Part shown: positions 10,308-22,200 of the stretch, piece after piece | Layout of the letters: every line of letters begins with the position of its first letter | Numbering within the stretch: position 1 is the stretch's first letter | Position numbers and translations under genes: made by a program | Notes under the pieces: model-generated | Told to the model about the DNA's origin: nothing | Databases searched by the model: none | What the model saw: only the letters and a program-made list of their open reading frames with translations | Assembly (NCBI GenBank): GCA_036320915.1 | Contig: JAXBDG010000008.1 | Location: forward strand, 1,364,001 to 1,428,000 | Length of the DNA: 64,000 nt | Origin: Linnemannia elongata | Lineage: Eukaryota > Mortierellomycota > Mortierellomycetes > Mortierellales > Mortierellaceae | Reading direction: 5' to 3'

Positions 10308-11447
10308 ATGGAGGGCCTCAAACAGTATAATAATAATATGAATATGAGTAATATTCTCTCGATGAACGTTCCTCTCGACAACTTTGCCTCAACCTCAATC
10401 CGTCGCATCCAGCAGGCCACTGTCTTGGCCATCTGCCATGTTGACGAGGCCAGCGTGGGATCTCAGACCTATGTTTATTCGACCTGTAAGTTCTCTTTTT
10501 ACTTGCGCGCCTGCTCCTACTTTTGTGCAATGCTGTTTTTCGTCTTCCAAGCGCCTTGGTTCTGACACATTTTTATTTTGTATTATTAACAGTGGAAGGA
10601 AGAGGACAGTGGCGGCCCTGACATCGCTATCAATGATTGCGCGATGAAGTTTGCAGGTTTCAGTGGCAGCAGAACCTGTGAGCAGAGTCGCCGGGGCGGT
10701 ATCTCGGAGGAGCAGACGACTTCATTTGTGAGAGAGATGAAGCAGTTCCGTTCCTCGGCCAACGATGAGACCGTCCAACCCCCGCTTATCCGTCTGGAGG
10801 ATGGAGAGCAAGAGTTGAAGGATGTGAAGATTGATGCAAGACTGACGATTACTTCAAACGACTCTAACAACATGAACACCTGGTATGGGTTCGTGTCCGA
10901 GGGTGCGTTGTTCTTGAGAGGCAACGGGTGGGACGATATGGATATCCGAGAGGTGAGTTCCTCCACTGTTCCTCTTGCTTTCTGTGGGGTCTTTTATTTG
11001 TCATTTATCGTCATGTACTGGACTTGTACTAAGTGCTAAACAACCCAACCCTCTTAATGCTTCGGAATTGTCTCTCTATTAGAGCGTTGTCGCTGCTCTT
11101 GACCTGGCTGAAGAACAGCTTGGATGCCAAACCGTCCATCTTTGCCTGGAAAAGTCCAACCCCAATCTCGGTATGTAACAGTTGTGCGCTTCGTTTGCTG
11201 ATATTCCTCTCCAAACTGGCGGCAAACCCATGTATGATTGTTATTCCGATTCATTCTAACCCACTCCTATTTTTTTATTGTTTTTTGGCCCCCTCTTTTC
11301 GACTGTCCTTTCTTCTCCTTGCTATTATCTTCCTGTCTTACAGCGAAGCTTGTTCGTACGTTGATGTACGCTGGTTTCGAGATGGTCCACCCTGATGTCC
11401 TTGCACATGCAGACCCCAAGTACCTCGTCCTCGGCATGGATATCTAA
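10308..11447 (+). CDS. OAZ1: ornithine decarboxylase antizyme (needs +1 frameshift)
   Basis: Antizyme binds ornithine decarboxylase monomers, targets them to the proteasome without ubiquitin and represses polyamine uptake. Polyamines in turn promote the frameshift needed to make it. ORF1 starts at 10308; exons 10308-10485 and 10593 onward encode 68 codons ending ..GQWRP at CCC (10616-10618) before UGA (10619-10621). Skipping one base puts the ribosome in the frame from GAC at 10620. That frame continues to 10952, then 11083-11170 and 11344-11447, giving about 242 residues in all. Family features: Trp shortly before the shift (animal PRW-C-S), DARLTITSND, WYGFVSEGALFLRG, the ODC-binding helix AALDLAEEQLGCQTVHLCLE, and LVRTLMYAGFEMVHP at the C-terminus. 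All intron phases agree with the shifted frame. The family call is strong. The OAZ1 symbol is by analogy. Confidence 0.93.
10616..10646 (+). promoter_or_regulatory. antizyme +1 frameshift site and candidate stimulatory stem
   Basis: The sequence CGG-CCC-TGA-C sets the shift: zero-frame CCC (10616-10618) is followed by the stop TGA, and the +1 frame reads GAC. One base after TGA, CATCGC (10622-10627) is perfectly complementary to GCGATG (10641-10646). Inside the loop, ATC/GAT (10629-10631 and 10635-10637) can add three pairs. Animal antizymes use UCC-UGA plus a 3' pseudoknot. Site identity is seen directly; the stimulatory role of the stem is inference. Confidence 0.8.
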
Positions 11448-13029
11448 AGTGAAAAGCAAGCACAAAAAAGTCAGCAGCCAAAAGACGACGTTGTAGTTTC
11501 TAGAATGTGCTCTTCCGATTTTGTACAACTTTCTTTTTTTTTCCCTCTCTTTTTCCTTTCTCATCCTGTTCTTTTTGCTTCAGTGATATCTTCTTCCCTT
11601 TCAATACTCTTCACTCCCACTCCCAGACGTAAAAAAATAAAATAAAATAAAAAATAAAAAAAAAAAAAAATGTCTCGTTGAATAAAAGTCAACTAGCAAA
11701 GCAAAGGCTTGCTTGATTACGGCAATGGTGTTAGAGAGTGGATTGGAGGTCTTTGTTTCGTGAAGTGGTTTAGTGGGGTGGGATGTCTGTCAGCGGAAGA
11801 GTCTATTTCTGGCGCTGAGTAAGTGGGTGAAAGTGAACTCGTCCAGAATTCTTGACAAGAAGCTGAACCTGAATCTTGTCGGTATCCTCCACGTGTAATA
11901 TCAAGTTCGAACGATGACGAAATGTGGACCCCCACCCTTGGCAAGGAACGACTAGGGAAAATGGCGCAACCTACATACTACTATTCTTACCCTGCCCTCA
12001 GATACCTGCTTCTTTCTCTACACTCTTTCCTTTTCTCTCTCAACACATGTATCTGTCTGATTTCCTCTCTAGTCCATGTTCAGTTATTGTTGTTGTTGGC
12101 TTCATAGGTGACGAGCAGCAACGTGTAGTGCAAGGCAGCAGTAACAAGTCTAGCGTTCAGGATGAAAGGATATAAGAAACGCATGAAGCAATTGGAACCA
12201 ATGGTTTGATCTCATGTTTTTGGTGGCAAGAACGAAAAAGTTGTCCGCAGGGGCTGAAGGGTGAGTGTGGTCCACTTGGACCCTGGGATTGGCTGGGCTT
12301 TGTTCCTTTTCCTTTCTTTCTAGCCTTGTGTTTCTTGAGTGACATTCTGGGGTGTTGGTGCACTGACACTTGTGCTTTCTCCACTGGCCCCCTTTTTTCA
12401 TTCATTATTTTTTGTTGTTGTTGTTACAGTATTGCATCCACAAATGAAAGGCGGTATTGAACGCACACAGCGGCGGAAGAATTGTGTGTCATGGGCGGCC
12501 ATTGGCCCGGGAGAAGAGGAAATAGTCAGAAAGCAAGCAAGCACACGGTAAACATTCATATCTGTCCGCCATGGTTAGCCCCGCCTGTCTGTCCCATTTG
12601 CTCATCATCGCTGTTGCTATTGTTGGGTTGACCCATCGGGCGAAATGATACATTGAATGATGAGGGCAATAAGTTGTCAGGGAGGAGTCATAGTCCCAAA
12701 GCCCTTTGCGCTATTTTGTACGGGGGCCAACCTTGTGGTTTGTTGGTTGTATGTCGGATGAAATAAGAAGATCCTCATTTCTGTCTTCTTTCTCCTTCTC
12801 TCTTTCACTCTCATAACTCTCCATCCTCTATCCTCATTCTCTTCTCTCCACTCTTCTTTACCTCTTCTTTACCTCTTCTTTACCTCTTCTTCCTTTCTCA
12901 ATAACGACAAAAGAAAGAGACAATTCGCCTTTTCATTCGGCCTCCCTGTAACTCCTTTCACAGATCAAAGCACAAACGCCACTCTCCCTTCCCCTCAAAA
13001 CAATAGATACCCACACACCCATACTCACC
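11448..13029. other. 1.6-kb intergenic, possible unresolved transcript
   Basis: No gene can be modelled with confidence. The antizyme 3' end is followed by A/T-rich DNA. CACGTG occurs at 11890-11895. Splice-like sites (GTGAGT near 12262, TTCTTTCTAG near 12320, GTTGTTACAG near 12429) flank short open frames, including one from about 12430 to 12551 ending ..EEIVRKQASTR. From about 12,780 the strand becomes C/T-rich, including four direct copies of TCTTCTTTACC-like units near 12850-12890: the leader of the phosphatase gene. Confidence 0.4.
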
Positions 13030-14767
13030 ATGTCACCATCAAAACGTCTTTTTGTCTTTGACTTTGACTGGTAACGATCCTCTTCCTCCCCTCTGCGACT
13101 CTCATCAATCCATTCGACTGCTAGGAACAAAGGCTCTATTTATAAAAACGAGCTATACAGGGGCTGTCTGATTCATTGCTAATCGACTACAATTACGCTT
13201 CTCTTCCCCCTGGCTTGCATTTTGTTTGCCTTATTGTTATCACCATTCCCTCATTCCCTCTACCCTGCGTCGCCTATTTTCATTTATTATTAGGACCCTG
13301 ATCGACGCTGACTCAGACTACTTTGTCTTTGAACATCTGAGTGCAGAGCTTTCCAAGATCCAGCTCGATTCCATTGGAAAAGTCCAATGGACCGATCTCC
13401 AGTGAGTGTCAACTTATCAGCTGCTATGGCGAAGAAGTGTGGGGTCATCATCCATGCATCCATGCATGTATACTCATCCGTGTGTGATTTGGTTTCTATT
13501 ATTATGTAGGCAACGTTTGTTAGGAGAGCTGTTTGACCGCGGTGTCAGCAGAGAGGACATTGAGCGAACCCTGGCCAACATCCCTTTTGTAAGTTAGCTT
13601 TTCACTCGTAAAACGCTTTGCAGGAACACGCATGCCCCTCTTTCTCTCCCTCTTTTTGTCCCTATCTGACTCTCTGTCTCTCCCAGAGTGAAATGGGGCG
13701 TATTAGCAAATACTCCACAATGCACCGCTTGCACATTTCATATCCTAACAAAAAAACGCGGTGATTTATTTTATTCATTGGTCCGGAACATCATCTAACA
13801 CACATAGGTCCCAGAGAGAATCGAAGCCTTAAAGCTGATGAAGGAACACGGCTCGGACTTGTACATCCTCTCCGATGCCAACACCGTCTACATCGAAACC
13901 ATCCTCAAGGTATGGGCGATCAAAGGCTGATACGCTTTCGAATGTTGAGCAACCTTGCAAAGGGAATGCATGCCTGCATTGTCATCCTTGTAATTCTATG
14001 TGGGGTAACTAACTTGTTCTTTAATTCTAATTGCTTGTCCCTTTGTCCCTCACCCCCTGGCTATTCACTTTCGATTCCACTCTTTGCCTTTTTTTTCTCT
14101 CTACCCATTTTCTATGGTATTTGTCTCCGTCGCTTATTTTCCTGTTCATTATATGTAGGCGTACAATATTGACAACCTGTTCACAGGAATCCTCACCAAC
14201 CCCGCATCATTCGACTCCAAAGGCCGTCTCAACGTCACTCGGTACCACGGTCTCGACAAAGAACCTCACAAATGCCCTCTTCCCTGCGAACCCAACCTCT
14301 GCAAGGGTCTCGAACTCCAAAAACTGATCGACTCTCACCCATGGGAACAAGTCATCTACATGGGCGATGCCAGTAATGATTTTTGCCCGTCCACACGTTT
14401 GAGCAGAGAGCGCGGGGATTTGGTCCTGGCGAGACGTGGGCTTTCGTTGGAACAGAGGATCAAGGAGCGGCCAGAACTGGTCAGGGCAGAGATAGTTTAT
14501 TGGCAGGATGCACAGGATGTTTTGGAGGTGACGAAGGATATCTTCTTTGGACGTGATCGGACAGCGGCTGCGTTGGGTTCGTTGTCGGGTTCTACGGCTG
14601 CTTCTTCTACCACCTCATTGTCGACTATGGTCGATTCGTCGTCATCATCGTCGTCGTCATCAATTGTTGCTTCGCCCGTGGACGAGGTCAAGCCTTCGTC
14701 GACACAGGTTCTTTCTGCGGTCGAATCGTACGACTCCAAGATGTTTGCTCAAGCTGTGAAGGCCTAG
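13030..14767 (+). CDS. PHOSPHO-type HAD phosphatase
   Basis: Haloacid-dehalogenase phosphatase of the PHOSPHO1/2 family; animal members hydrolyse phosphoethanolamine/phosphocholine or pyridoxal 5'-phosphate. Exons 13030-13070, 13294-13401, 13510-13588, 13808-13909 and 14159-14767 give 312 residues. The catalytic motif is D11-F-D13-W-T, and intron 1 splits its Trp codon (TG/G). Motif II is near YILSDANT, and the family hallmark CEPNLCKG lies at about residues 153-160. The acidic Mg-binding motif is YMGDASNDFCPS (Asp180, Asp184), followed by a W-Q-D-A segment. The family usually has DFDNT, so DFDWT is a small deviation. Residues ~245-285 are a Ser/Thr run (SSSSSSSS) absent from most relatives and probably disordered. 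Substrate cannot be told from sequence. Confidence 0.85.
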
Positions 14768-15148
14768 ACAGTTTGAAATGCACGCCTTGTAGATTAGATT
14801 TTAGTGTGACACGACTCATAGGCAGTATCTTTTCGTTTCTTCCTGCTCGTACACAAAAGGGGTCTTTGGACCCACAGCCTCTTACATACCATCTTCCCTC
14901 TCTCCACTTAGTTTTTTCGATATTAATACATAGCTCATTCCTCTTTCTACTCCATTCTACCAATAATTCTGGGCACAGAGAGTTGTCCAACAGCCATTAT
15001 CCAAACAAACGCAGATTCATGAAGTGTTGGAAAGAAAAAAGAAAAGGTATAGTATACAAGATATGATTTTATTACAAAAGGTATGGTATGGAATGATTAA
15101 AAAAAAAAGGCTGATAACAAACCTAGTGAAAAGAACGTGAAGGGGAAT
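14768..15148. other. convergent 3' region
   Basis: Sequence between the stops of the phosphatase (plus) and the bHLH gene (minus). AT-rich near 15,000-15,110; no gene seen. Confidence 0.5.
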
Positions 15149-16294
15149 CTAGAAATGATTGGACTGGGCAGCGCCACCAAAATGGTACCCAGTAGCAGTA
15201 GCACTAGAAGAGGGGGACTCAGAATTCATTGGTGAGACCATCGAATGCAGTGGTGGTAAAATCGTCGACGTAGTAGTGATACTTGGTGGCGTCAATGCAA
15301 TCACCTGCTGGTACTGCTGCTGCTGATGATGGTACTGGAAATGGTGGTGGTAGTACTGTTGGTGTATTGGCGGCATGGCAAACGATGTGGGGGAGAGGTG
15401 GTGAGGGTGGGAGACTGTGGGACTTGAGGGTGAGAGTGGGGGTGAGTAAAGTTGGTTGTGGGTATTACTATAACTACTGCCATGGGCGTCTACCATGCGC
15501 ATGGGTAGGTCCCCTTCCTCCTCTTCGTCCATCGACGAAGCCTCGCGCTTGTTGTTTTTATTGGTTTTTGTTGATTTGGGGTTAGACTTTCTCCGTGCCT
15601 TTGTGGGTGAGGGTTGTGGAGAAGTCTCGTGACTCCGAACACCTTGTTGGCAGGCCAAGGCGGCCAATGTTGAGAGCGAGCAGAGGTCGGAGGGTGGGGA
15701 GCTGGACCGAGAGGGGGAGGATGTTGACGAACGCGAGGAAGAGGAAGCTTCGGTTGATTGAGCAGCGATGGTCTGGAGACCAGCGTAGGTTCGTAGCCGA
15801 TGGATTTCTGCGATTGCATTGCGGAGTGTAGTGATAGAGTTCGACTTTACGGGCGGCCGCCTTTCGGTCCCGTCTGGGTTCAGACTTGGTGCTGCTGGTG
15901 CTGCTGCTGTTGTTGTAGTGGTTGCTGCTGTTGGCGTTGTTGTTGCTGAAGCGGGTGGTGAAGATAGCAGCTGTTGAGATGTTTCTTCAGTCGACAAAGT
16001 AGCCTCAGCCGCAATAGCAGAAGCCTCCTCGGTCGTTGACAAGGAAGAAGGCTCGAGGGAGATGAGGTCGGTCGCAGATTCTCGGACAAGGTTTGCGAGT
16101 TCCGTAAGGAGTTGGTTCATAGTATCACGCCTCTGGCGTTCATCCAAGATATGGGTCGCCCTGCGTCGTTCGAGTGCTGTCAGACGGGCGATAGAGTCAA
16201 CGTTTTTGCGGTTGAGAACATTGACCCCGTGGATGCGGAAGACGTTTTTGGAGTTGGCGGGCGGTGATGATGAGGAAGATTTTGTTGCCGTCAT
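15149..16294 (-). CDS. bHLH transcription factor with a very long loop
   Basis: Single-exon gene, 381 residues, start chosen at MTATKSSSSSPP (16294) because the open frame upstream is low-complexity leader. A basic region at about residues 42-56 reads ERRRATHILDERQRR and carries the H5-E9-R13 pattern (His48, Glu52, Arg56) of bHLH proteins that bind CACGTG. Helix 1 continues as DTMNQLLTELANLV. Helix 2 appears only at about residues 150-168 (KSNSITTLRNAIAEIHRLR), leaving a loop of about 79 residues made mainly of Ser, Thr, Ala and Glu; normal loops are roughly 5-25. The C-terminal half is disordered, with Ser-rich, Lys-rich (KARRKSNPKSTKTNKNNKR) and His/Gln-rich stretches. No leucine zipper is evident. 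Most likely a nuclear regulator. Targets are unknown. Confidence 0.75.
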   Translation of the reverse strand: MTATKSSSSSPPANSKNVFRIHGVNVLNRKNVDSIARLTALERRRATHILDERQRRDTMNQLLTELANLVRESATDLISLEPSSLSTTEEASAIAAEATLSTEETSQQLLSSPPASATTTPTAATTTTTAAAPAAPSLNPDGTERRPPVKSNSITTLRNAIAEIHRLRTYAGLQTIAAQSTEASSSSRSSTSSPSRSSSPPSDLCSLSTLAALACQQGVRSHETSPQPSPTKARRKSNPKSTKTNKNNKREASSMDEEEEGDLPMRMVDAHGSSYSNTHNQLYSPPLSPSSPTVSHPHHLSPTSFAMPPIHQQYYHHHFQYHHQQQQYQQVIALTPPSITTTSTILPPLHSMVSPMNSESPSSSATATGYHFGGAAQSNHF

Positions 16295-19200
16295 TTTAGA
16301 GGGTGTGTAAGGTGGAGGGGGGAAAAGGATGTGAGTGCAATTGTGTGCGTGCGATAGAGACAAGGAGAGAGGGTTGCGGAGGGGCGAGGATGAATGTGGA
16401 GGATGGATGATGGATGACGATGGATGGTTTGTTGAAAGGGGCGGAGAGAGGTGCCAAGAGATGTTTAGAGAGGAGCAGAGAAGGAAAAAGAGGCGTATCG
16501 TGGAATAGATGTCGAAGTTCAATTGACAAAGCAAAGGCAAGCAACGCGAGTAGAGACAGCGGGGTGGTGGGAAGAAAAAAAAAAAAAAAAAAAAAAAGGT
16601 GGCAGGAGTGTGAGAACGGAGGAGGGGGCAGCAAGGGTTGCGGTACATATATAAAAGAATCGCTTGAAGAATTTTTTTTTTGGCGAGTGATTATTCAGGT
16701 TTTTTGAACCGTGGGCAAACGGACTAGTAGGGCGGAGAGTCAGTCAGACATACGAGGACAGGGTATGTATCTGGGCATGAGAGGGGAAGAGATGGTGATG
16801 GTGATGAGAGAAGGGGTGGAAGAACAGAGTTCAGGAACGATTGAATGGCGTTTTTTTTTCTCTTCAAGATCGATGCTACAAAAAAATAGTATCTGTCGGC
16901 TGTTATTGTTGTCTGTGGTTGTTGTGTTCACCAACCATTGGAGAAGAGGAATAGTGAGTCCATGTTTTTTTGTTTTGGGTGATGTTGTTGTTTTTAGGCT
17001 GGTTTGATAAGAATGCGATTCGCTGTTTGGCTGGAGATGATGCAGAGATAAAACAAACAGAGAGAAAAAAAAGGGGGGTGGAGGAAAGCGATGAAAAAAA
17101 AAGAAGTGAAGGAAAGAACAAAGCAAGAGGAAAGAGGTACTCTTCTTGGCAAAGCAAAGAATGGAATCAGATGAGAGTGATTAATGAAAGAGAAGAATGA
17201 GCGCGGGGATTGACCCGAAGCTTGTTGGCTTAGTGTTGAACAAGCGCAATGATGGTCTTAGTCTTATTCCATTCATACTTAAAGCATCGGTTGGTTGGCT
17301 GGGCGTTGTATGTTATTAAAAATAGCACCGAATGTATCCATGTAACTTTTTGTTGTGTTCAGGCACAACACCAAGTATAACATCAAGTACAATAGCAGGT
17401 ACAGGGCTCTCGTCAAAAGATATTTTATCTACTCTTTTGCTCTCTCTCGCCGTACCCCCAAAGGTGCGCAATCAAAAAAGATCTCTCACTGGATTAGTTA
17501 TTACGGCGTGAGCGAAAGGAGGAGGCGGAAGAGGAGGGGTGGAGGAGACAGTCTACTGGTATCGTATAAACGCGATAATGATCTATCATAAGCTGTTTGT
17601 TGGGGTGGCATGATGACTATCTATCCAAGCGGGATTCGTATAGAAGAGTAACTGGTAGCATACATCCTAGGTGCCTTGCTTAAATTGATGCAATCCTGTT
17701 ATCCATAGAAGACTGTCTACAGACTCTCCTAGGAAAGAGGGAAACTGCAAGTGTGTAAAGCTGGATGTGATTCAGCTAGAACAGAAAAAGTATTGAACAA
17801 AAGCATACAATCACTTTGGGTACAGTTCGCGTGGCAAAGACATGGCTGGTTTCTTTATTGCTGTTTGACTAATAAAGACTATCTTTTCGGTAACTTGTTA
17901 ACAAAGGGCAACAGAGGAGCGGTAACTTGCAAAAAGCAGCAAAGACAGGTTGAAGGAACCCAAGGTAACCCGTTGTCACCAAAAGTAAAGAACAGCACTA
18001 GCAGAGGAAGAGCCGACAAGGAGTGCCAAGGACTAGTTATGCACGTTCGCAAAACGTGTGAGAGCGGCAGGAATGAGAAGAGTGAGGGCGTAGTTTGGAA
18101 ATTTTAGTGTGAACACGGGGGTACGATAAAATCAGCACCATAGCATTGTTCGAGTCCCGCACCATGTCAATTTCGTATCCGTGGAAAAGAACACTTCCTA
18201 AAACGAACCGAAGCACTATCCAAACGGTAAGTGCCCGCACTTCTTCTTTCTGTGTGTTGCGAGCGAGACAAGTGGATTCGAGCCAGCCACGCGTGTGGGT
18301 ATCGAGGGAAAGGGGAAAATGTTTATTTGTGTTTTCCATCGCCGACACAATCCACTCACTGAGTTGATATAGAGTAATGAAAAGTAAGAAAATAAAGTGG
18401 GTATTTGAGTTCACAGAGCCCAGTCTAATCCTGTTCGATCATGCCTTTTATCAATTTTATCTCTGCTCATCGATTGGGTCCGTCCAGCCCACGCAACATC
18501 GACTGTCAGAGTGAGAGAGGGAGGGTACCTCTGACGAGGTACTTTTTTTTTTTTTTTTTTTTTTTTTTCTTTGTTGTTGTTTGTGATTGTGTTTGTCGAC
18601 CTGACCTAAAAGGGGTTGTCGTCCGAACACTAACAACAACAACCCTCTCCATCGAATCGACCCAACCATATTAGGACCACAACAGCGAAGCAAGGAAGGT
18701 GTCGAGGAGACGCCCATTGGTTTGTTCCATCCCGCCAGACAATGGAGAGAGTTAGCTTAGAGGAACAAACAACATCAACGCCCACTCACACAAACAAACA
18801 CAAGAAACCCCCATTTGCGTGTTTGCAAGAAATCAGACGTACCCACGCATACTCTCAACAAACAGAAGAAACCAGCCAAAGTAGTCGATGGAGGAGGTAG
18901 AGAGGGAGTCGTGAAGAAGAGAAAAGAAAAGAAGGTCAAGTCTTTTCTGTTGGTCGTCAGAACATCTGTTCCTGAATTTTTCTTGGGCGAATATGAATGG
19001 TCAGTGGTGTCTCAAAAAGTAAGATGGATAGAGTGTGTTAGGCGTGATGCTGAAGGAGAGAGGGGAGGTGATCAAACGATCGTCATCTTTGTTTGATCAT
19101 TTCGTCAATACTTGTTCCTGGGCCATGGTCAGTTTTGTGTAGTAGAACCGATAAACGAATAAAAAAGGAGGACCGCCTTAGGAGGACCATTGTCTACCAC

Positions 19201-22200
19201 AGCAAAACACTGTTGTAATCGTGTTTTTCCCATCCTGCACAGTGTCAAAACATGATCCTAGAGAGAGCCGAAATGGGGTCCACTTCTGTCAAGAAAACGA
19301 TCCTGCCGAAGGTACTGATCCTCCTAGAGTGGTATCCTGAGTTTTCCTGCAAAAGTCCTGGGTTCCTGAGAGTCGGGAAACAAGTCCAAGCGGCGAAGAG
19401 ATGAAAAACGTCAAAGTTGAACAAAGAGAAAGAGAGAGGTGAAAGTGAGCATTCAGGAATAAGAAGAGCGGACCTTTCTTCTGGAACTGGGAGAAATAAG
19501 GCCTAAGGGCATTCCTCTTTTTTGCTTGTTCCGTGGCATCCAATATGAAGAACAATCTCCGCCAGCTCCGAAAGCTGGTCGCGGGAATGCGCTGGGGATT
19601 AAAGGTGCGAAAGGAGTGTGGACGAGGCGAAAAGAGGGAAGTGGGGCTGGTTCCGCGGCGCCCTATCTCTCGCTCTAAAAAGAGGAAAAGAGAGAAGAAA
19701 ACAGCCAGAGTGGGAGGGAGAAATGCTGGATGATGACCCATAAACACTCACACCCGCCCGGTTTAGGATGGCTGACACCATTTACCTAACAAAAAAAGTA
19801 TAACGGATGCATCGGCCTCCTCTCTTGATGAAGTGTTCTTGCATCGCCTCTCCCACTCCTTGCTTCTTGTATGACCCTTCGGATCACAATCTCTTATCGC
19901 TCACAGGATCGAAGGAACTTTTGTTGTTGTTGGGTCCGGTATAGTTTGACCAACATGATATGAGTTAGGAAGGAGGGGGTCAGGGCTAGAGCAGACGGAA
20001 AGGAAAATAATGTTATGAGGGAGGAGGGAGGTATGGAGTTGAAGGTACATGTCCCTTTGATCAAGGTTGGGGGTTCTTGAGAGGCTAGAAGGAATTGATG
20101 TTGAATGATATGAAAGTGATAATATTCTTCTGTCATGGCAAGATATGACGCTTATCCTTCTTCTCCACAAGTACATTGCTTCGGTTTAAGGAGATATAAC
20201 AAAAAACGAAGTGGCCCTTTGTTCGTGGTTTGGAAAAAGGTAAGGGAGGGAGCGAACCACCATTTGTGAAAGGATAGAGATGGAGATTTCATAATCTCTC
20301 CTTTTTTTTTTCTTCATTGGTGTTTTCTAACAAAAGTCGCGCAGGAAAAACAAATCGCTGCTCTCGACTTGACCAAGAACTGTGGGGGTTGTAAACAACA
20401 AGCATGGAAACAACGTTGAGTAAAGTATTTGTTTTGTTCTTGGTAGCACCATCTTCACCTGCGATAACTTTCCACTTCGGCATTGATGAGCGAAATGAGA
20501 AAGAGCCAAAAGGATATGAGGAAGGGGGGTGGTGAGGAGGAGGTCTTTGACCCTCCGCGTTTGTTGTGTTTTTTCTTTCTTCCCCCCAAAAAACCTAAAA
20601 GTTTGATCAAGGATGCGCAGAAACAAGATAAAGAAACAAGAACAAAGCCATGCCTCGTCCTTGGTCTTGGATCCACATGTGGGCGCTCTATAGTAAACTT
20701 CCAATACATGCGATTGTACATGAAACCAAACTGCGGCGTATGCGTTAGTTAGATGGAATTGGGAGAAGAAAAAGCCCATGTACAAAAAAACAACTGAGAA
20801 AAAGAATGGACCATGTAGGAAGGAAACGAAGGGAGCACAAAATAATCGTACAGGGCAGGGCAGAATAGGGAGAGATGGGAGATGGGATATTTGGGTTTGT
20901 GATTATTTGGAAGAAGAGCGCTCCCTGTTTTTTAGTCAGTCTCTATTTGCTCTCGTTCTGTGTCTGTCTCGGTTTGTCGTGTTTGGATGTGCGAGACAAG
21001 AGTCGCTCTGTCTGTCGAGTCGATGGCGAGGATTGATTGCAAACCTTGATTGTCGATTGTGTTCCCAACGGAAACCTTAACGGATCAAACAGTCGACTGA
21101 GAGGGCGCATCGAACGACCTATCAGCAACCAAGGGGTATGGAAAGAGGCTCTCTCGATGGTCGAGATTACTTTTTTGTTTCTTTTCTCTTGTGCCTCTCT
21201 CTCTCTCTCTCCTCCTTCGCTCTCGTTGTTGAAGTTATTGTGTCCATGGACAAGAGGGCGGAGATAATACAGCTTCCGATTAGTTATTTCAGTTCAACAA
21301 GTAATGAAAAGTGTTAACAAAAAACAAACAAACTTTAACAGACACACCTGACAAGGTGAAGAGCCATTGGCAGATTGAGGAAGGAAGTGGACCGCAGGCC
21401 GCAGGCGATGGACGGCCCTGAAAAGTGATTGTACACAAAATATGTTTGTTTTTGTTTACTTTTTTTTTTTCCAGCAGGACCTGCTGACTGGGGCAGACCA
21501 CATAGACATGCACAAACACGCAAATAAACAAACGCAAAACGACGAAAAAGGAACGAGACAAGAGTCAAGAAGAAGGAAACCAAGCAGGAAGGTAGCGAGG
21601 GACATGAAGGGTGTGTAACCAAAGACGCAGGCAAGAAAGGGATGCCAAGAGAGTCAACAAACACACAAAACTATATCAGACACACCAGGGCTAACAATCA
21701 ACAATCAACATCAACAAAACAAACAAATGAGAAGAGACGGATGCAAAAGGCGACTGGTTGCCCCCTTCTTACCATGGGCGAGTGAGGGAGGGTGCAATGT
21801 GCAATGCAACCTTGTCGGACCAAAGTACACTTTTCCAATCCATTACCGTCGCACAGAGATCATGCAAACTGATGGTTTTGATAAAACAAACGACTCATCT
21901 CTTTTGTCACTTCCTTCCCTTCCACCTCGTCCCCCTATTGTCATTTTGTTCTCGCACACCCCCAGTTGTGCAACCGAGCTTTCTTTTCCTCGACCTTCAT
22001 CAGTTTCGTTCTCTCTCATTTCTCTCCGGTGCTTCAGCCCTGGCCCAACAACAAAGGAAGAGCAATAAAAGATTTGATAACATATCTGAAAATAATCGCA
22101 TAACCCACTTTTGTTCGTTATTCACATCCTTCATTCATTGTTTTTCTTTTGATCAACGCCCCATTTCTTCATGCTTCACACCAGCCAACATCACGCTCTC

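Noticed and set aside
15850..16648. Upstream extension of the bHLH frame (118 further codons to 16648)
   Set aside because: The extension is Phe/Pro/Ser/His-rich translation of a C/T leader and contains a poly-Phe stretch from the A-run. The Met at 16294 begins normal sequence.
17200..17280. tRNA-like sequence on the minus strand (GGGTCAATCCCCG and a GCTTG/CAAGC stem)
   Set aside because: The T-loop lacks one base, the acceptor stem has mismatches and no D arm with an A box can be drawn. At best a decayed tRNA; chance is as likely.
18140..18165. GTTCGAGTCCC, a perfect-looking RNA polymerase III B box
   Set aside because: Flanks do not form a T stem or an acceptor stem, and no anticodon arm is upstream.
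19252..19740. Open frames on both strands (50 plus-strand codons from ATG at 19252; 152 minus-strand codons)
   Set aside because: They contradict each other, have no splice continuation to other exons and resemble no known protein.
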